A stretch of DNA of 64,000 nucleotides, from assembly GCA_903857865.1 (NCBI GenBank), contig CAIOGO010000020.1:62001-126000 (forward strand), read 5' to 3'. Positions 50,117 through 59,283 of the stretch are shown here, piece by piece. The first letter of the stretch is position 1. Every line of letters begins with the position of its first letter. A model generated the notes under the pieces. It was not told the origin of the DNA, did no database searches, and was given only the letters and a program-made list of their open reading frames with translations. The position numbers were made by a program, and so were the translations under genes. This DNA is from an uncultured bacterium (GTDB taxonomy: Bacteria; Bipolaricaulota; Bipolaricaulia; UBA7950; UBA9294).

Positions 50117-50699
50117 CTATGGGTCGCCGGTTTCGGATGCCTCATCGGCTGGCGTGAAGCCGATAGGGCGGCGATCGGAGGGCGGCGGCGTCATGAGCCG
50201 CCGGATCGCGTCGAACACGGCCCGGAACTGGCGATCGTAGCGCGACTCGAGCGCGTCTAGCTTCCGCGCCAGCTCCTCGTGGCCGGCAAGCGCTTGCCGC
50301 AGCCTCACGAACGTGCGCATGATCTCTACGTTCACTTGCGCCGCTCGGACGCTGCGCAGAACGCAATCGCACAGGAGAAACCGCAGGTTTCTCCCAAGCT
50401 GCCCGGAGGGCAGCCTAGCATCCTGCGACACCTTGTTCGGTGAACGCAAGCGGAGGGTATCTGCGACCACCCCACTGACTTGAGGCGCCAGATTGGCGCC
50501 TCAAGTGCGCAAACTCCACGCCCGATAGCTGAAACGTGAAGTCCGACGGGAAGCGCTCGGAGTTTCTGCGGACTGCGCGCGTGAGTGCCTTGGTCTCGAC
50601 CCCGTAGAGCGCAGCAAGGTCCGCATCGAGGATGACCCTCACGCCTCGGATCTCGATGATCGAACGTTCGACAGAATCAACCGGAACCAGCTCGCCCAT
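50117..50699 (-). pseudogene. ORF6N-domain protein disrupted by a palindromic insertion
   Basis: From ATG 50699 (AGGAGAG upstream) the ORF6N domain reads [46 protein letters not shown] and [11 protein letters not shown], then stops at 50415. The expected continuation ([22 protein letters not shown]) resumes at 50362 in another frame and ends at 50117. The 61 bases between (50363-50423) are two small hairpins and bring in a stop and a frameshift. ORF6N/KilA-type proteins are phage-derived DNA-binding proteins. Confidence 0.85.
50363..50423. repeat. Palindromic element, copy 2, inserted in the ORF6N gene
   Basis: It contains GGAGAAACC-gca-GGTTTCTCC and GCTGCCC-gga-GGGCAGC. It shares the outline AGGAG-stem-gca-stem-CTCCC-AGCTGCCCGG with 41696-41728. 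Confidence 0.75.
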
Positions 50700-50981
50700 T
50701 GCACTCTCCTGCAAAGGCGGTCGCAGAATGCGACGACCTTGCATGCTATATTCCGCTTGTCTCTGAGTGTACTCAAGGAGATGGACGGAGCCAAGAGGGA
50801 AGCCGCGGGATATGCGCCAGTGGGGTCCGCCCCTCGGCCCCGACCCCGAACGGCGCACTGCGCACAGGGGACGGCAAGAGGCAGGGCGCGGCATTGGGCA
50901 CCGGCGCCGGTCATGAAACACCAAGAGTGAAGATTTGACCCCGCGCCCCGAATGCGTGATCGCAAGACCGGACCCTCGCGC
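50700..50981. other. Non-coding stretch with dispersed repeats
   Basis: It holds the second copy of the 33-bp repeat (50860-50892) and two GCAAGACC/GACCCCGCGCC motifs (50933-50947 and 50954-50983). No gene. Confidence 0.6.
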
Positions 50982-53900
50982 CTAGTCTGGCGCCAGCGGC
51001 GCAACGCGCCATGAGTCGAACTCCTCCTCCCCGATAGCCTTCCATCCCCCCCTCGTCCAGTACTTGTACGGTGGCCTAAGGGAGGTGTCGTACCGCCTCC
51101 AGTCAATCGCGTCGTACAGATAGGCGCACATCTTCTGCCCTCTCGAGACAGCGCCAACTGCGCGGGCGGAGCCGCCACACGCAAGCCAAGGGAGACAACT
51201 CGACACCGTCCGCGCATATTCCTGGATCGAGCTGAGCTCGCTCAGGAATCGGCTCTCGTTGGCTAGTCGCACCAACGGGTGCCTCAGATTGGCTATCTGG
51301 AACGGAGCCTCGACTGTAATCGCATCTGCTACCGTCCCGATGAACGGAAGATCGAACCTATGCACGGGGCCGAAGTGGGATGTGTGTACGCGCGTGGCTA
51401 GGGTGTCGTCCGAGCCATCCGGATGTGCAGGACGTAGCGTGACTGCACCTTCGGAGGCATCAACTTGCGAAGCAAGCGCAACTATCATGTTCATGCTGTA
51501 GCGAAGAGCCTCATGCTTGGTCCCGGTCGCCTCCCAAGACCTCAACTCCGGAGCGGGACCAACCGCTCGGCCTTCATCGTCGACGAGTTCGAAGCTACCC
51601 TCTCTCTCGCCGTATGCAAGCATTCGCAGCGCCCCAAGATTGGCGATGCTCTCCCACCGAGACAGCCCAGTGGCGGATGTCAGCGAGACCACCAGTCGCG
51701 CCATAACTTCTCGGTGCCGCATCTCCTCGAAGTGGACCCCGTAGAGAGATGCGAGCTGCCAAAGCGTCTCAGGCCTCAGCCCACTCTGTAGCTCCCTGAG
51801 GACCATCTCCCACAGTCGTCCACGGGCCTTCCCAATGGCTGCTTCAAGCCGCCGCCACCCGGGGTACCGCAGCTGCGGCGGACTCCACCGATCGGGCACC
51901 ATCCGAGATGGAGTTAGCTCCGGCTTCATTCCCCCGCGTGCATCAGCTAGAACGGAGCTACAGGAATACACCTGCGATGCACGCGAACCGAGCAGCCCAC
52001 TCAGCAACTTGGGAGAAGACCCGCGCCCGGGTGGCCCACCGACGAGAACCCCATCTGCGCAGATCTGGCTGTCGTGCCTTGCTCTGAGCCAAGAGCGCTC
52101 GCCATCTGATTGGCGCTCAAGCACCCATTCCGGGTCCTTGCGATCCACACCACTGACGGTCCAACAAGCCTCGTCATTCCCGAGACACAGGCGCCCATCG
52201 CCGTCGATCAAGAAGGATTCACTCACGCGACCGCCGAGGTCTGGATCAATCTCTGCTAGGTCAACGTCAATTCTGCGAATCCGCGCAATGGCGGCGGTCT
52301 CAAGGAACGTGGGCAGCGGCTCGCAGCTGGTTGGTATCTCTACGCAATCTTCGACCCCGGGGACAGTGCAGATTCCTTCGATCGGGAACTCGGTCGCAAG
52401 CGCATAGCCCCTGAGCACAGAAGTGAGACGTACTTCATCTGTCCAGACATCGAGGATGGGGAGTCTCCTCCTCGAGGTTATGCTGACCGATGTCCCCGGT
52501 TCCTGAGATTCGTCCCCGTCGCGGATGACGACGAGTCCGCTCAGGCCGTTGATTTCCACTTCTAGTGGATCCCCGTAGTCGCGCCCGGGCCCGTAGTCCC
52601 TCCTTGTCTTGATCAAGATCCTGTCTCCGACCATGAAGCACGACATGAAGCCGATACCGAATCTCGAACATGGGTCGAACCCAAGACCCAGCTGAGTCAA
52701 GCGTATGCGCTCGCGCTCGAACTCAGGCGACCTGTAGTAGCTCCTGCCCACTTTCGTGAGGTACTTCGTGACGATCTCCTCATCCATACCGACGCCGTTG
52801 TCAATGCACTCGACAATCTCGTAGCCAGACGGCGCACGTGAGTGCGTAATCTTGATTGCACCAGCGTCCCATGCCGCATGGGCACTGAGGTGAAGCGCCC
52901 TTCGGTAGCGAAGCGCATCGAGGCTATTCTGTAGCAGCTCTCGGATGCAGATATGCGGACCATCGTACAGGTTGTCGGTCATGAGCAGGTGCACGATCTC
53001 ATCACGCTGTAGCTCGAAACTGAGGTCATGGTACCGATAGAGTCTGTCGGCGGGACCTATCCTATCCTGAGAGACGCGCTGAGGTAGCAGTAGCCCATGC
53101 GACGTACAGCCCGCTGGCTGACTGCGGGCCGCGGAGGCGCATGCAGTGAGCTCGTCGTCTATGTAGCCGATGAACTCCCGGATAGCCTTCTCATACGCCG
53201 GGTGAGTGCACTGCGCCGTGAACCGAATCTCGTCTGGCGAGATGCTCCATCCCTGCACCGCTCGGTGCTTCTCCCACTCTTGAAGGCTGATCCGATCGGT
53301 GAAGTGGATGGAGGAGTACAGGACATCCGGGGTCCGCTCCCTGTCGAAGTCCAGTAGGTCCGCAAGCCTGAGCACGAGGGCGAGGAAGACCATGTTCGCC
53401 GTGTGTGCCCCGACCTGCTCGTCGTAGTTGAAGCCGTCGGCCGGCGCGATGGAAGCGACCGGGACAACATGCGACCGGCAGAGCAGTCCAACCAAGCGGG
53501 CTAGATTCACGCCTGCGATCTCGAGGTGCACGTCGCTGCCTAGCAGCTCGAGCGCCAGCCGCTCCGACCGCTCTGCGTGCGTCTTTCTGAGATATTCCGT
53601 TAGGAACGCAGCTTCCAGCTCTGCCAGCTTCCCAGCGAGCTCTCGCCGCTCTTCCTCCGAGATAAACCGCTGCTGGGATTGGTGGTCGACCTCGCCGTAG
53701 TTGGGATGGCTCGCGATCCACGTTTCCTTGCCAACTAGGAAGTCACCCTCCTGGGTGAGCTTCTCCAAGTCAGCCTGAGCGGGAACCATCCCCTGATCGT
53801 GGTAGTAGCCACCAAGAATCAGCAGCACGAGCTCCACGGCGTTGAGGTCGTGCAGCGTGTCGCCGAGGATGCGTCCCATCAGGTCGACTGCCCGGAGCAG

Positions 53901-54086
53901 GTGCTGCTCATCGTGCAGAGTGTATTGCGGCGCATAGGCAGGCACTAGCTTCATTCTCTGCGCTGCACGCTCGCATTGCCGCCTGACGATCTCCGATATG
54001 CCGTGCGCACCCGCGCTGCTCTCCTTCTCCAGGAGTTCTATCCACAGTGCGGTCTCTTCAAGACGTGTCGCCGGACTGAGAAGCAT
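50982..54086 (-). CDS. HD-domain/HSP90-like ATPase fusion, putative conflict-system protein
   Basis: 1034 residues, with AAGGTGGG upstream of ATG 54086. The N-terminal ~350 residues are an HD-CE-like hydrolase region (His58-Asp59, His62, His96-Asp97, and a later LADLLDFDRERTPD). A Bergerat-fold ATPase follows: RELLQNSLDA (Glu383, Asn387), IDNGVGM (429-434) and FGIGFMSCF (476-483). The last ~450 residues are unrecognised. Such fusions are described computationally among bacterial conflict systems. It stands alone, about 500 bases from the Mrr-like gene. Confidence 0.82.
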   Translation of the reverse strand: MLLSPATRLEETALWIELLEKESSAGAHGISEIVRRQCERAAQRMKLVPAYAPQYTLHDEQHLLRAVDLMGRILGDTLHDLNAVELVLLILGGYYHDQGMVPAQADLEKLTQEGDFLVGKETWIASHPNYGEVDHQSQQRFISEEERRELAGKLAELEAAFLTEYLRKTHAERSERLALELLGSDVHLEIAGVNLARLVGLLCRSHVVPVASIAPADGFNYDEQVGAHTANMVFLALVLRLADLLDFDRERTPDVLYSSIHFTDRISLQEWEKHRAVQGWSISPDEIRFTAQCTHPAYEKAIREFIGYIDDELTACASAARSQPAGCTSHGLLLPQRVSQDRIGPADRLYRYHDLSFELQRDEIVHLLMTDNLYDGPHICIRELLQNSLDALRYRRALHLSAHAAWDAGAIKITHSRAPSGYEIVECIDNGVGMDEEIVTKYLTKVGRSYYRSPEFERERIRLTQLGLGFDPCSRFGIGFMSCFMVGDRILIKTRRDYGPGRDYGDPLEVEINGLSGLVVIRDGDESQEPGTSVSITSRRRLPILDVWTDEVRLTSVLRGYALATEFPIEGICTVPGVEDCVEIPTSCEPLPTFLETAAIARIRRIDVDLAEIDPDLGGRVSESFLIDGDGRLCLGNDEACWTVSGVDRKDPEWVLERQSDGERSWLRARHDSQICADGVLVGGPPGRGSSPKLLSGLLGSRASQVYSCSSVLADARGGMKPELTPSRMVPDRWSPPQLRYPGWRRLEAAIGKARGRLWEMVLRELQSGLRPETLWQLASLYGVHFEEMRHREVMARLVVSLTSATGLSRWESIANLGALRMLAYGEREGSFELVDDEGRAVGPAPELRSWEATGTKHEALRYSMNMIVALASQVDASEGAVTLRPAHPDGSDDTLATRVHTSHFGPVHRFDLPFIGTVADAITVEAPFQIANLRHPLVRLANESRFLSELSSIQEYARTVSSCLPWLACGGSARAVGAVSRGQKMCAYLYDAIDWRRYDTSLRPPYKYWTRGGWKAIGEEEFDSWRVAPLAPD

Positions 54087-54582
54087 TCATCCCACCTTCT
54101 CTCGCTTGCTGCGTACGGTCCCCCCATTGTAGCGCGGGACGTTATCAGCTAACGCGGGTGTCCGCAATCTGCCGCCAGCTGGCGAGTGACCTTGCCGACC
54201 GCGGTGGATCGCACGCCGTCGCTCTGGTGACTGCCGAGCCGTAGGCGCTGGCTCCAATGCTTCGACACGCGCCGACTCACGGGCGAGAGGGGTCTTGCGA
54301 TGACACATCGTGGGGGGTTGTGAGAATCGGGAAGCTCGCGCGGACTAGGGGAACGTCGGCTGCAAGTGGAAACGCCGCCGGGCTGGAGCTTGGCGGCGGT
54401 GAAGCCTGCGGAACCGATTCACGCGAGCGGAAGGGTACACCTTCGATCATCCAGTGGGACTGCAAGAGAGAGTTTCCCCGGCAGTGAGTTGACGGCTCCA
54501 GGCGACTCCATGATGCGCGATCGCAAGACCTCGCGCCTATGTCGCCACGTGAGGGGACCCTGCACTGCTCCGCAAGAGAAAG
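54087..54582. other. Gene-free stretch with one dispersed repeat motif
   Basis: About 500 bases between two minus-strand genes. It includes GATCGCAAGACCTCGCGCC near 54519-54537 and a TACAAT box near 54127 (minus strand) that could serve the HD/HSP90 gene, with a weak -35. Confidence 0.45.
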
Positions 54583-56190
54583 CTACGGCTGTGGCGCATC
54601 CGCCGCGCCCGCATAGCGCCCACTCCCATAGGTGATCTGCATATCGCCGGTCATGGCGACACAGACCCCGCCGTCGGATAGCCCCTCTTCGACGATTGTG
54701 ATGGGGCTGGTCATGAGCGATTCGCAGGCGAACTCGTACAGGCGTCCGAATAGCGTGAAGCTCTCGATGCAGCCCTTTGCCAACCAGGTAAGTGCTTCAC
54801 CGCTATCCGCGAGTCTGCGCAGCTCTGCCTGATCACGGGGGACGACGACGACTTGTGCGGTTCCACTCCGTGTCGCTCTCTTCTCGCGCAGTGCGCGCGC
54901 GATACCCACCAGAGACATGTAGTCAGCTTCCGTCATCTCCTCTGGAACGGTCACCTGCGGATCGAGGTTCCTCTCGATGAGCAGGAGGTCCTCACAGAGT
55001 CGGAGTCTGCCCTCTGACAGATCTTCGCCCGTTACGTCGATAGGTGATGTGATAGTCGCTCCGGTGCTCAGCGACTCCAGCGTGATCGTCGCGCCGGGAC
55101 GCCCTATGATCGCTAGAACTCTCTCGTGTTCTATCACAGCACTTGGTTTCATGCCGGCGGTGCTCGTGAGCCAGACCTGAAGCGCGCCGGCCGCTTTGCC
55201 CTTGAAAGTCAGAGAGAACCTGAAAGGGATTCCCGCCTGGGCAACGTTCGAGAACTCCAGCTCCTCTCTACCCCGCCGGACAAGCCGGAGGTCTACGTAT
55301 GCAACACGCGCCACATCTCCGCCATGGGCCGCGTGGACCCGGATGGGAAGGCGGATATCGGGAACTCTCGGGATGATGTGTAGCTCGCTGATCTGGTGAC
55401 CATCACCAATGAACTCATCAAAGACGGATTCGAGAATCGTGACGTTCTGGCCTGGGATGGCTACGGGACGACCGGCATCAACATCAGCCATGTACTTCCC
55501 GATGACCGCCTTTCGTTCTGCATCGTCGCCGGGAGCCGTGAACATGATTCTCGCCAGAGGCATGTGTCGAGCCTCAGGTGTCCGGGGTTCGACCCAAATG
55601 CGCGTCTCGTCTTCCGCGAACGAGAACCGGAACTTGAAGTGAGGGCTGTTGTCGTTCAGGATTTCGACATCTCTCTCAACGTTCTGGAGGATGGCCGCCT
55701 TCGGCTGACACCCCTCACGATCACGTGACAGCAGTCGCATCAGTGCGTCGGTCTTCTCTTCCTGCAAGGGGAAGTACTGCTTGCGAATGCCTTGGTACGT
55801 GATGAGCATCTGGCGGATTCGTGTAGCTGGAACGATGTTGATGTTCGTTCCCGGGAAATCGCCGCGCTGCTTCTTCACCCACCTTTCGTTGTCCAGACTG
55901 AGATCGGTAGACGTGAGCAGCGTCCAGTTCCTTGGCTGGTGTCTGCTGATGGCGGTTCGCAGCGAAGCCCGGATTTGGTCTTGCTGGCGCTTCCCAATGC
56001 CGTGCGGGAAGTGCTTGAACTGCCAGACGTGGCTCACGACTTCGTCGATGGCACCCTCAAACGAATCCACTCCTTCATCGCCCGGCATCGCCTCGACAGG
56101 CATAGCGTGCGGGTGTTCAGCGCACACGAGTTGTCGACACATCTCCTCGAACTGCTTCTCGCTCTCCATGTTCCTGAAGTTGATCGCCAT
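54583..56190 (-). CDS. Mrr-like restriction endonuclease-domain protein with unknown C-terminus
   Basis: 535 residues from ATG 56190 (AAGGA upstream). The N-terminal ~130 residues look like an Mrr-type PD-(D/E)xK nuclease: FEEMCRQLV, GDEGVDSFEG (Asp) and HVWQFKHF (Gln-x-Lys). The middle and C-terminal ~380 residues are beta-rich with no family I recognise. It may be a stand-alone type IV-like effector. No methylase is coupled to it. The frame extends further upstream without conserved sequence. Confidence 0.72.
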   Translation of the reverse strand: MAINFRNMESEKQFEEMCRQLVCAEHPHAMPVEAMPGDEGVDSFEGAIDEVVSHVWQFKHFPHGIGKRQQDQIRASLRTAISRHQPRNWTLLTSTDLSLDNERWVKKQRGDFPGTNINIVPATRIRQMLITYQGIRKQYFPLQEEKTDALMRLLSRDREGCQPKAAILQNVERDVEILNDNSPHFKFRFSFAEDETRIWVEPRTPEARHMPLARIMFTAPGDDAERKAVIGKYMADVDAGRPVAIPGQNVTILESVFDEFIGDGHQISELHIIPRVPDIRLPIRVHAAHGGDVARVAYVDLRLVRRGREELEFSNVAQAGIPFRFSLTFKGKAAGALQVWLTSTAGMKPSAVIEHERVLAIIGRPGATITLESLSTGATITSPIDVTGEDLSEGRLRLCEDLLLIERNLDPQVTVPEEMTEADYMSLVGIARALREKRATRSGTAQVVVVPRDQAELRRLADSGEALTWLAKGCIESFTLFGRLYEFACESLMTSPITIVEEGLSDGGVCVAMTGDMQITYGSGRYAGAADAPQP

Positions 56191-56495
56191 GTCCGTCCTT
56201 GGCCAATGTACTGGCAATGGGGCGCCCGCTTCCAGAGCTGCCACCGGTCTCTCCCTGTCGGGCAACTTGACACGCAGCCCGTGATGGCGAGACACAGCCT
56301 GTTCGCTGCGACAGGCCGGTTGCGGGGAGCAGAGGGCATGCATTTGGATGCCGCGCTTCATGAGCGCGGGGCACGGTGGCGCTATCGACGACCAGGTCCC
56401 ATGGGTCTCTGTCCCGACTCGGCGGATTCGAAGGCCTGGGCGGCAGACCGACAGCCACTACCAGCGAGCGATTCGCACATCGACCGACCTTGTAG
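56191..56495. other. Gene-free stretch between the Mrr-like gene and the tetR promoter
   Basis: About 300 bases; frames on both strands look like chance. I see no hairpin or clear promoter for the Mrr-like gene. Confidence 0.4.
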
Positions 56496-56523
56496 TTGAC
56501 AGTCCTTCGTAGCGGTGTATACT
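56496..56523 (+). promoter_or_regulatory. Promoter of the tetR/export operon
   Basis: TTGACA (56496-56501), 16 bases, TATACT (56518-56523), 39 bases before the ATG. CCGC-gt-GCGG and an imperfect GTGTATA/TATATTCAC repeat just downstream could be the TetR operator. Confidence 0.7.
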
Positions 56524-56562
56524 CCGTGACCGCGTGCGGTTTATATTCACAGGGATATTGCG

Positions 56563-57285
56563 ATGCCAAGAGCGTTCACGGGAACTGAGAAAGAAGAGAT
56601 CCGAGCCCGACTCATGGAGACGGGCCTTGCCTGCTTCACTCGCTACGGGTTGAAGAAGACGACGATCGAGGACTTGGTGAAGCCGGCCAAGATCTCGAAG
56701 GCGGCGTTCTACCGCTTCTTCCCGTCGAAGGAGGCTCTGTTCGCCGAGCTCTTGCTTGAGCGATTCCCGGCGATGCAGCGCCGCGTTGTCGAGAGATCGC
56801 TGCGGGCGACGGACGACGTGCGCGAGGCGATCGTGCGATTCCAAGAGGAACTGGTGCGAGAGATGGAGGCGGACGATCTGATTCGGCCGATCATCCTCAA
56901 CCCGGCGGAGCTCGAGCAGATCATCCACGGCGTGCCCGACGGGCTTCGCGGCATCGCGGCGCTCGACCTGGGAGCGCCAGTGCTCGAGTGGATCCGGGAC
57001 GCCCAGGCGCGCGGCGACATCATCGAGGGCGACCCCGAGGTCGTAGTGTGGATGCTCGGATTCGTGAAGTTCCTACCGACCCACCAGGACGACATCGATC
57101 CGGCCCTCTACCCAAAACTCCTCAACATGGTGACAAACGTCGTGGCTGACGGCCTCACTTCCGCAGCTAACGCTGGGAAGGTGGGCCGTCCGACGGCGCG
57201 AACGAGCCGGCGTCAAGCGCCGGCTGTTCGCGTGCCCGCACGGAAGGCGGCCCCGGATAGGGGTAAGAAAGCGAGAGCGAAATGA
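56563..57285 (+). CDS. TetR-family transcriptional regulator
   Basis: 240 residues. The helix-turn-helix CFTRYGLKKTTIEDLVKPAKISKAAFYRFFPSKEALF is textbook. A basic Arg/Lys-rich tail of about 35 residues follows the ligand-binding domain. Its stop overlaps the start of the permease gene (ATGA), so it is co-transcribed with the export genes it probably represses. Confidence 0.93.
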   Translation: MPRAFTGTEKEEIRARLMETGLACFTRYGLKKTTIEDLVKPAKISKAAFYRFFPSKEALFAELLLERFPAMQRRVVERSLRATDDVREAIVRFQEELVREMEADDLIRPIILNPAELEQIIHGVPDGLRGIAALDLGAPVLEWIRDAQARGDIIEGDPEVVVWMLGFVKFLPTHQDDIDPALYPKLLNMVTNVVADGLTSAANAGKVGRPTARTSRRQAPAVRVPARKAAPDRGKKARAK

Positions 57286-58505
57286 ACACGACAACTCTGC
57301 GGATGGCGTGGCGGAATCTGTGGCGTCATCCGCAACGGACGATCCTGATGATCGCGATGGTCGCGTTCGGCAGCTTCGTGATCCTCATCCTGTGGGGAAT
57401 CACGGACGGCTTCCTCGCGTCGATGACGCACTCCCAGGTCGCCCAGAACCAAGGCGCTTTCCAGATCCGAGCGGCCGGCTACGCGGAGGATCCGGTGCCG
57501 TCGAGCGGCCTCAGGTTGGACGATCTGGTGCGCATAGAGGCCGCCCTCGCGGGGCTCCGCCTGCGGGCGACGGCGCCGCGGCTCGAGGTCTACGGGATGA
57601 TTCGCAGCGCCTACGGGTCCGACGGGGTGACGATCCGCGGGGTGGATCCGACGCGGGAGCCGCGGGTGACGGATCTGCAGGATTCCCTCACCGCCGGGCG
57701 CTACCTCGTCGGGCCGGGCGAGGTCCTGCTCTCGGCACAGCTCGCCGCGGATCTCGACGTCCGCGTCGGCGAGCGCGTCGTCCTCCTCGCCTCTGGCGCG
57801 GACGGGACAACGTCGCAGGCATTCCGGGCGGTCGGTCTCTTCTCGTCGACGGTGACGGAACTCGAACGGGTGGCGCTCGTCTCGATCGTCGACGCGCGTG
57901 CGCTGACGGGCTGGGGCGGCGTCACGGCGCTCGCGGTTGCCCTGCCGCCCGGCGCGTCCACGTCCGCCGCCGTGGCCCACGCCCGCGAACTCCTGGCGAA
58001 TCAGTCCGAAGCGGAGGTCGCCGACTACTTCGGCCTCAACCCGCTCGCGCGGCTCATGGTCCAGGGGAGCACAATCAAGATGATCCCGTTCGTGGTCTTG
58101 ATCTCGCTCCTCGTCGGGTTTGGGGTCGCTAACACGACCTTCTACTCGGTCCTCGAGCGCACGCGGGAGTTCGGGGTGATGGCCGCGCTGGGCATGAGCC
58201 GCCGGCAACTCGCGCGGATGGTGCTCGTCGAATCGGTCTTCGTGTCGGCGATCGGCTTCGCCGTCGGCGGGAGCATCGGCTACGGCGCGCTCCTCTACAT
58301 GGCCCGCGTCGGCCTCGACCTGACGCCGCTCATGGCCGGGTTCGGCGCCGAGCTCGGGATCCCGACGGTTATCTACGCCTCGGCTTCGGGCCTGTACTGG
58401 CTGGCGGCGCTGTCGGTCGTCGTGTTCACCGCGCTGGTCGCGGCGTGGTATCCGGCTCGACGAGCCAACCGACTGGAGCCGGTGACCGCGATCCGCGAGG
58501 GATGA
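57282..58505 (+). CDS. MacB/LolE-type ABC transporter permease (FtsX domain), first copy
   Basis: 407 residues. One N-terminal span (about 16-40), a large extracytoplasmic MacB-PCD-like domain, then three spans with the FtsX core (SLLVGFGVANTTFYSVLERTREFGVMAALGMSRRQL). Paired with the permease at 59280 and the ATPase at 60505. Confidence 0.93.
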   Translation: MNTTTLRMAWRNLWRHPQRTILMIAMVAFGSFVILILWGITDGFLASMTHSQVAQNQGAFQIRAAGYAEDPVPSSGLRLDDLVRIEAALAGLRLRATAPRLEVYGMIRSAYGSDGVTIRGVDPTREPRVTDLQDSLTAGRYLVGPGEVLLSAQLAADLDVRVGERVVLLASGADGTTSQAFRAVGLFSSTVTELERVALVSIVDARALTGWGGVTALAVALPPGASTSAAVAHARELLANQSEAEVADYFGLNPLARLMVQGSTIKMIPFVVLISLLVGFGVANTTFYSVLERTREFGVMAALGMSRRQLARMVLVESVFVSAIGFAVGGSIGYGALLYMARVGLDLTPLMAGFGAELGIPTVIYASASGLYWLAALSVVVFTALVAAWYPARRANRLEPVTAIREG

Positions 58506-58518
58506 CCCTGGAGGAATC

Positions 58519-59283
58519 ATGAGGATACGAACAGCTCGTCGACGCACTGCGGTTCTTGCTTTGCTCGTCGCCGTCTTCTCGCTTGCCGTGGCGGGGCTCG
58601 CGGCCCAGTCGCCGGAAGCAATGCCCACCGCGACCGAAATCCTCGACCGAGCGCGCGGCGCGTGGCAGGGTGACAGCTTCCACGCCGTCGTCAGCGTCGA
58701 GGTGACCCTCGCCGGGCAGACGAAGGTCCACGTCCTCGAAGTGTGGACGCTCGGCAGCGACTACGCGCTCTTGCGAGTTCTCGAACCGAAGGACGATGCG
58801 GGGTCGGGCTACCTCCAGGTTGGCGACAAGCTCTGGTACTACTCGCCGCTCGTCGGCGGCTCGATCGAGCTTCCGTCGATGGCGATCGGAGACACCCTGT
58901 TCGGCTCCGGGCCGTCGATCGAGGATCTGGCACTCGGGACGCTGTCCGAGGACTACGACGTGACCGCCGAGGCGATCGACGGCGGGTACTTGCTGACCCT
59001 CGTCCCGCACCCGGACGCGCCCGTCGTTTACGGGAAGCTTGAGCTCACCGTGACGTCCGACTACGCGATAGAGCGCATCGTGACCTACGACCAGCGTGGC
59101 GGAGTGCTTCGAACCGCGACCTTCTCCGAGGTCGTCGAGGTCGACGGTCAGAAGCTCCCCACACGGATCGTGGTCGAGGACGCGTCGGGGAATCGGACGA
59201 TCCAGCGGATTACGAACGCAGAGTACAACCTGAACCTCGATCCGTCATTCTTCACGCTCGAACGGTTGGAGGGGGCGGAATGA
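58519..59283 (+). CDS. LolA-like outer-membrane lipoprotein-sorting protein
   Basis: 254 residues with a signal peptide of about 29 residues. TATEILDRARGAWQGDSFHAVVSVEVTL and the beta half-barrel with YLQVGDKLWYYSPLVGGSIELP and ASGNRTIQRITNAEYN fit the COG2834 family. It lies between the two permease genes, so it is probably the periplasmic carrier of the same system. The stop overlaps the next start (ATGA). Confidence 0.88.
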   Translation: MRIRTARRRTAVLALLVAVFSLAVAGLAAQSPEAMPTATEILDRARGAWQGDSFHAVVSVEVTLAGQTKVHVLEVWTLGSDYALLRVLEPKDDAGSGYLQVGDKLWYYSPLVGGSIELPSMAIGDTLFGSGPSIEDLALGTLSEDYDVTAEAIDGGYLLTLVPHPDAPVVYGKLELTVTSDYAIERIVTYDQRGGVLRTATFSEVVEVDGQKLPTRIVVEDASGNRTIQRITNAEYNLNLDPSFFTLERLEGAE

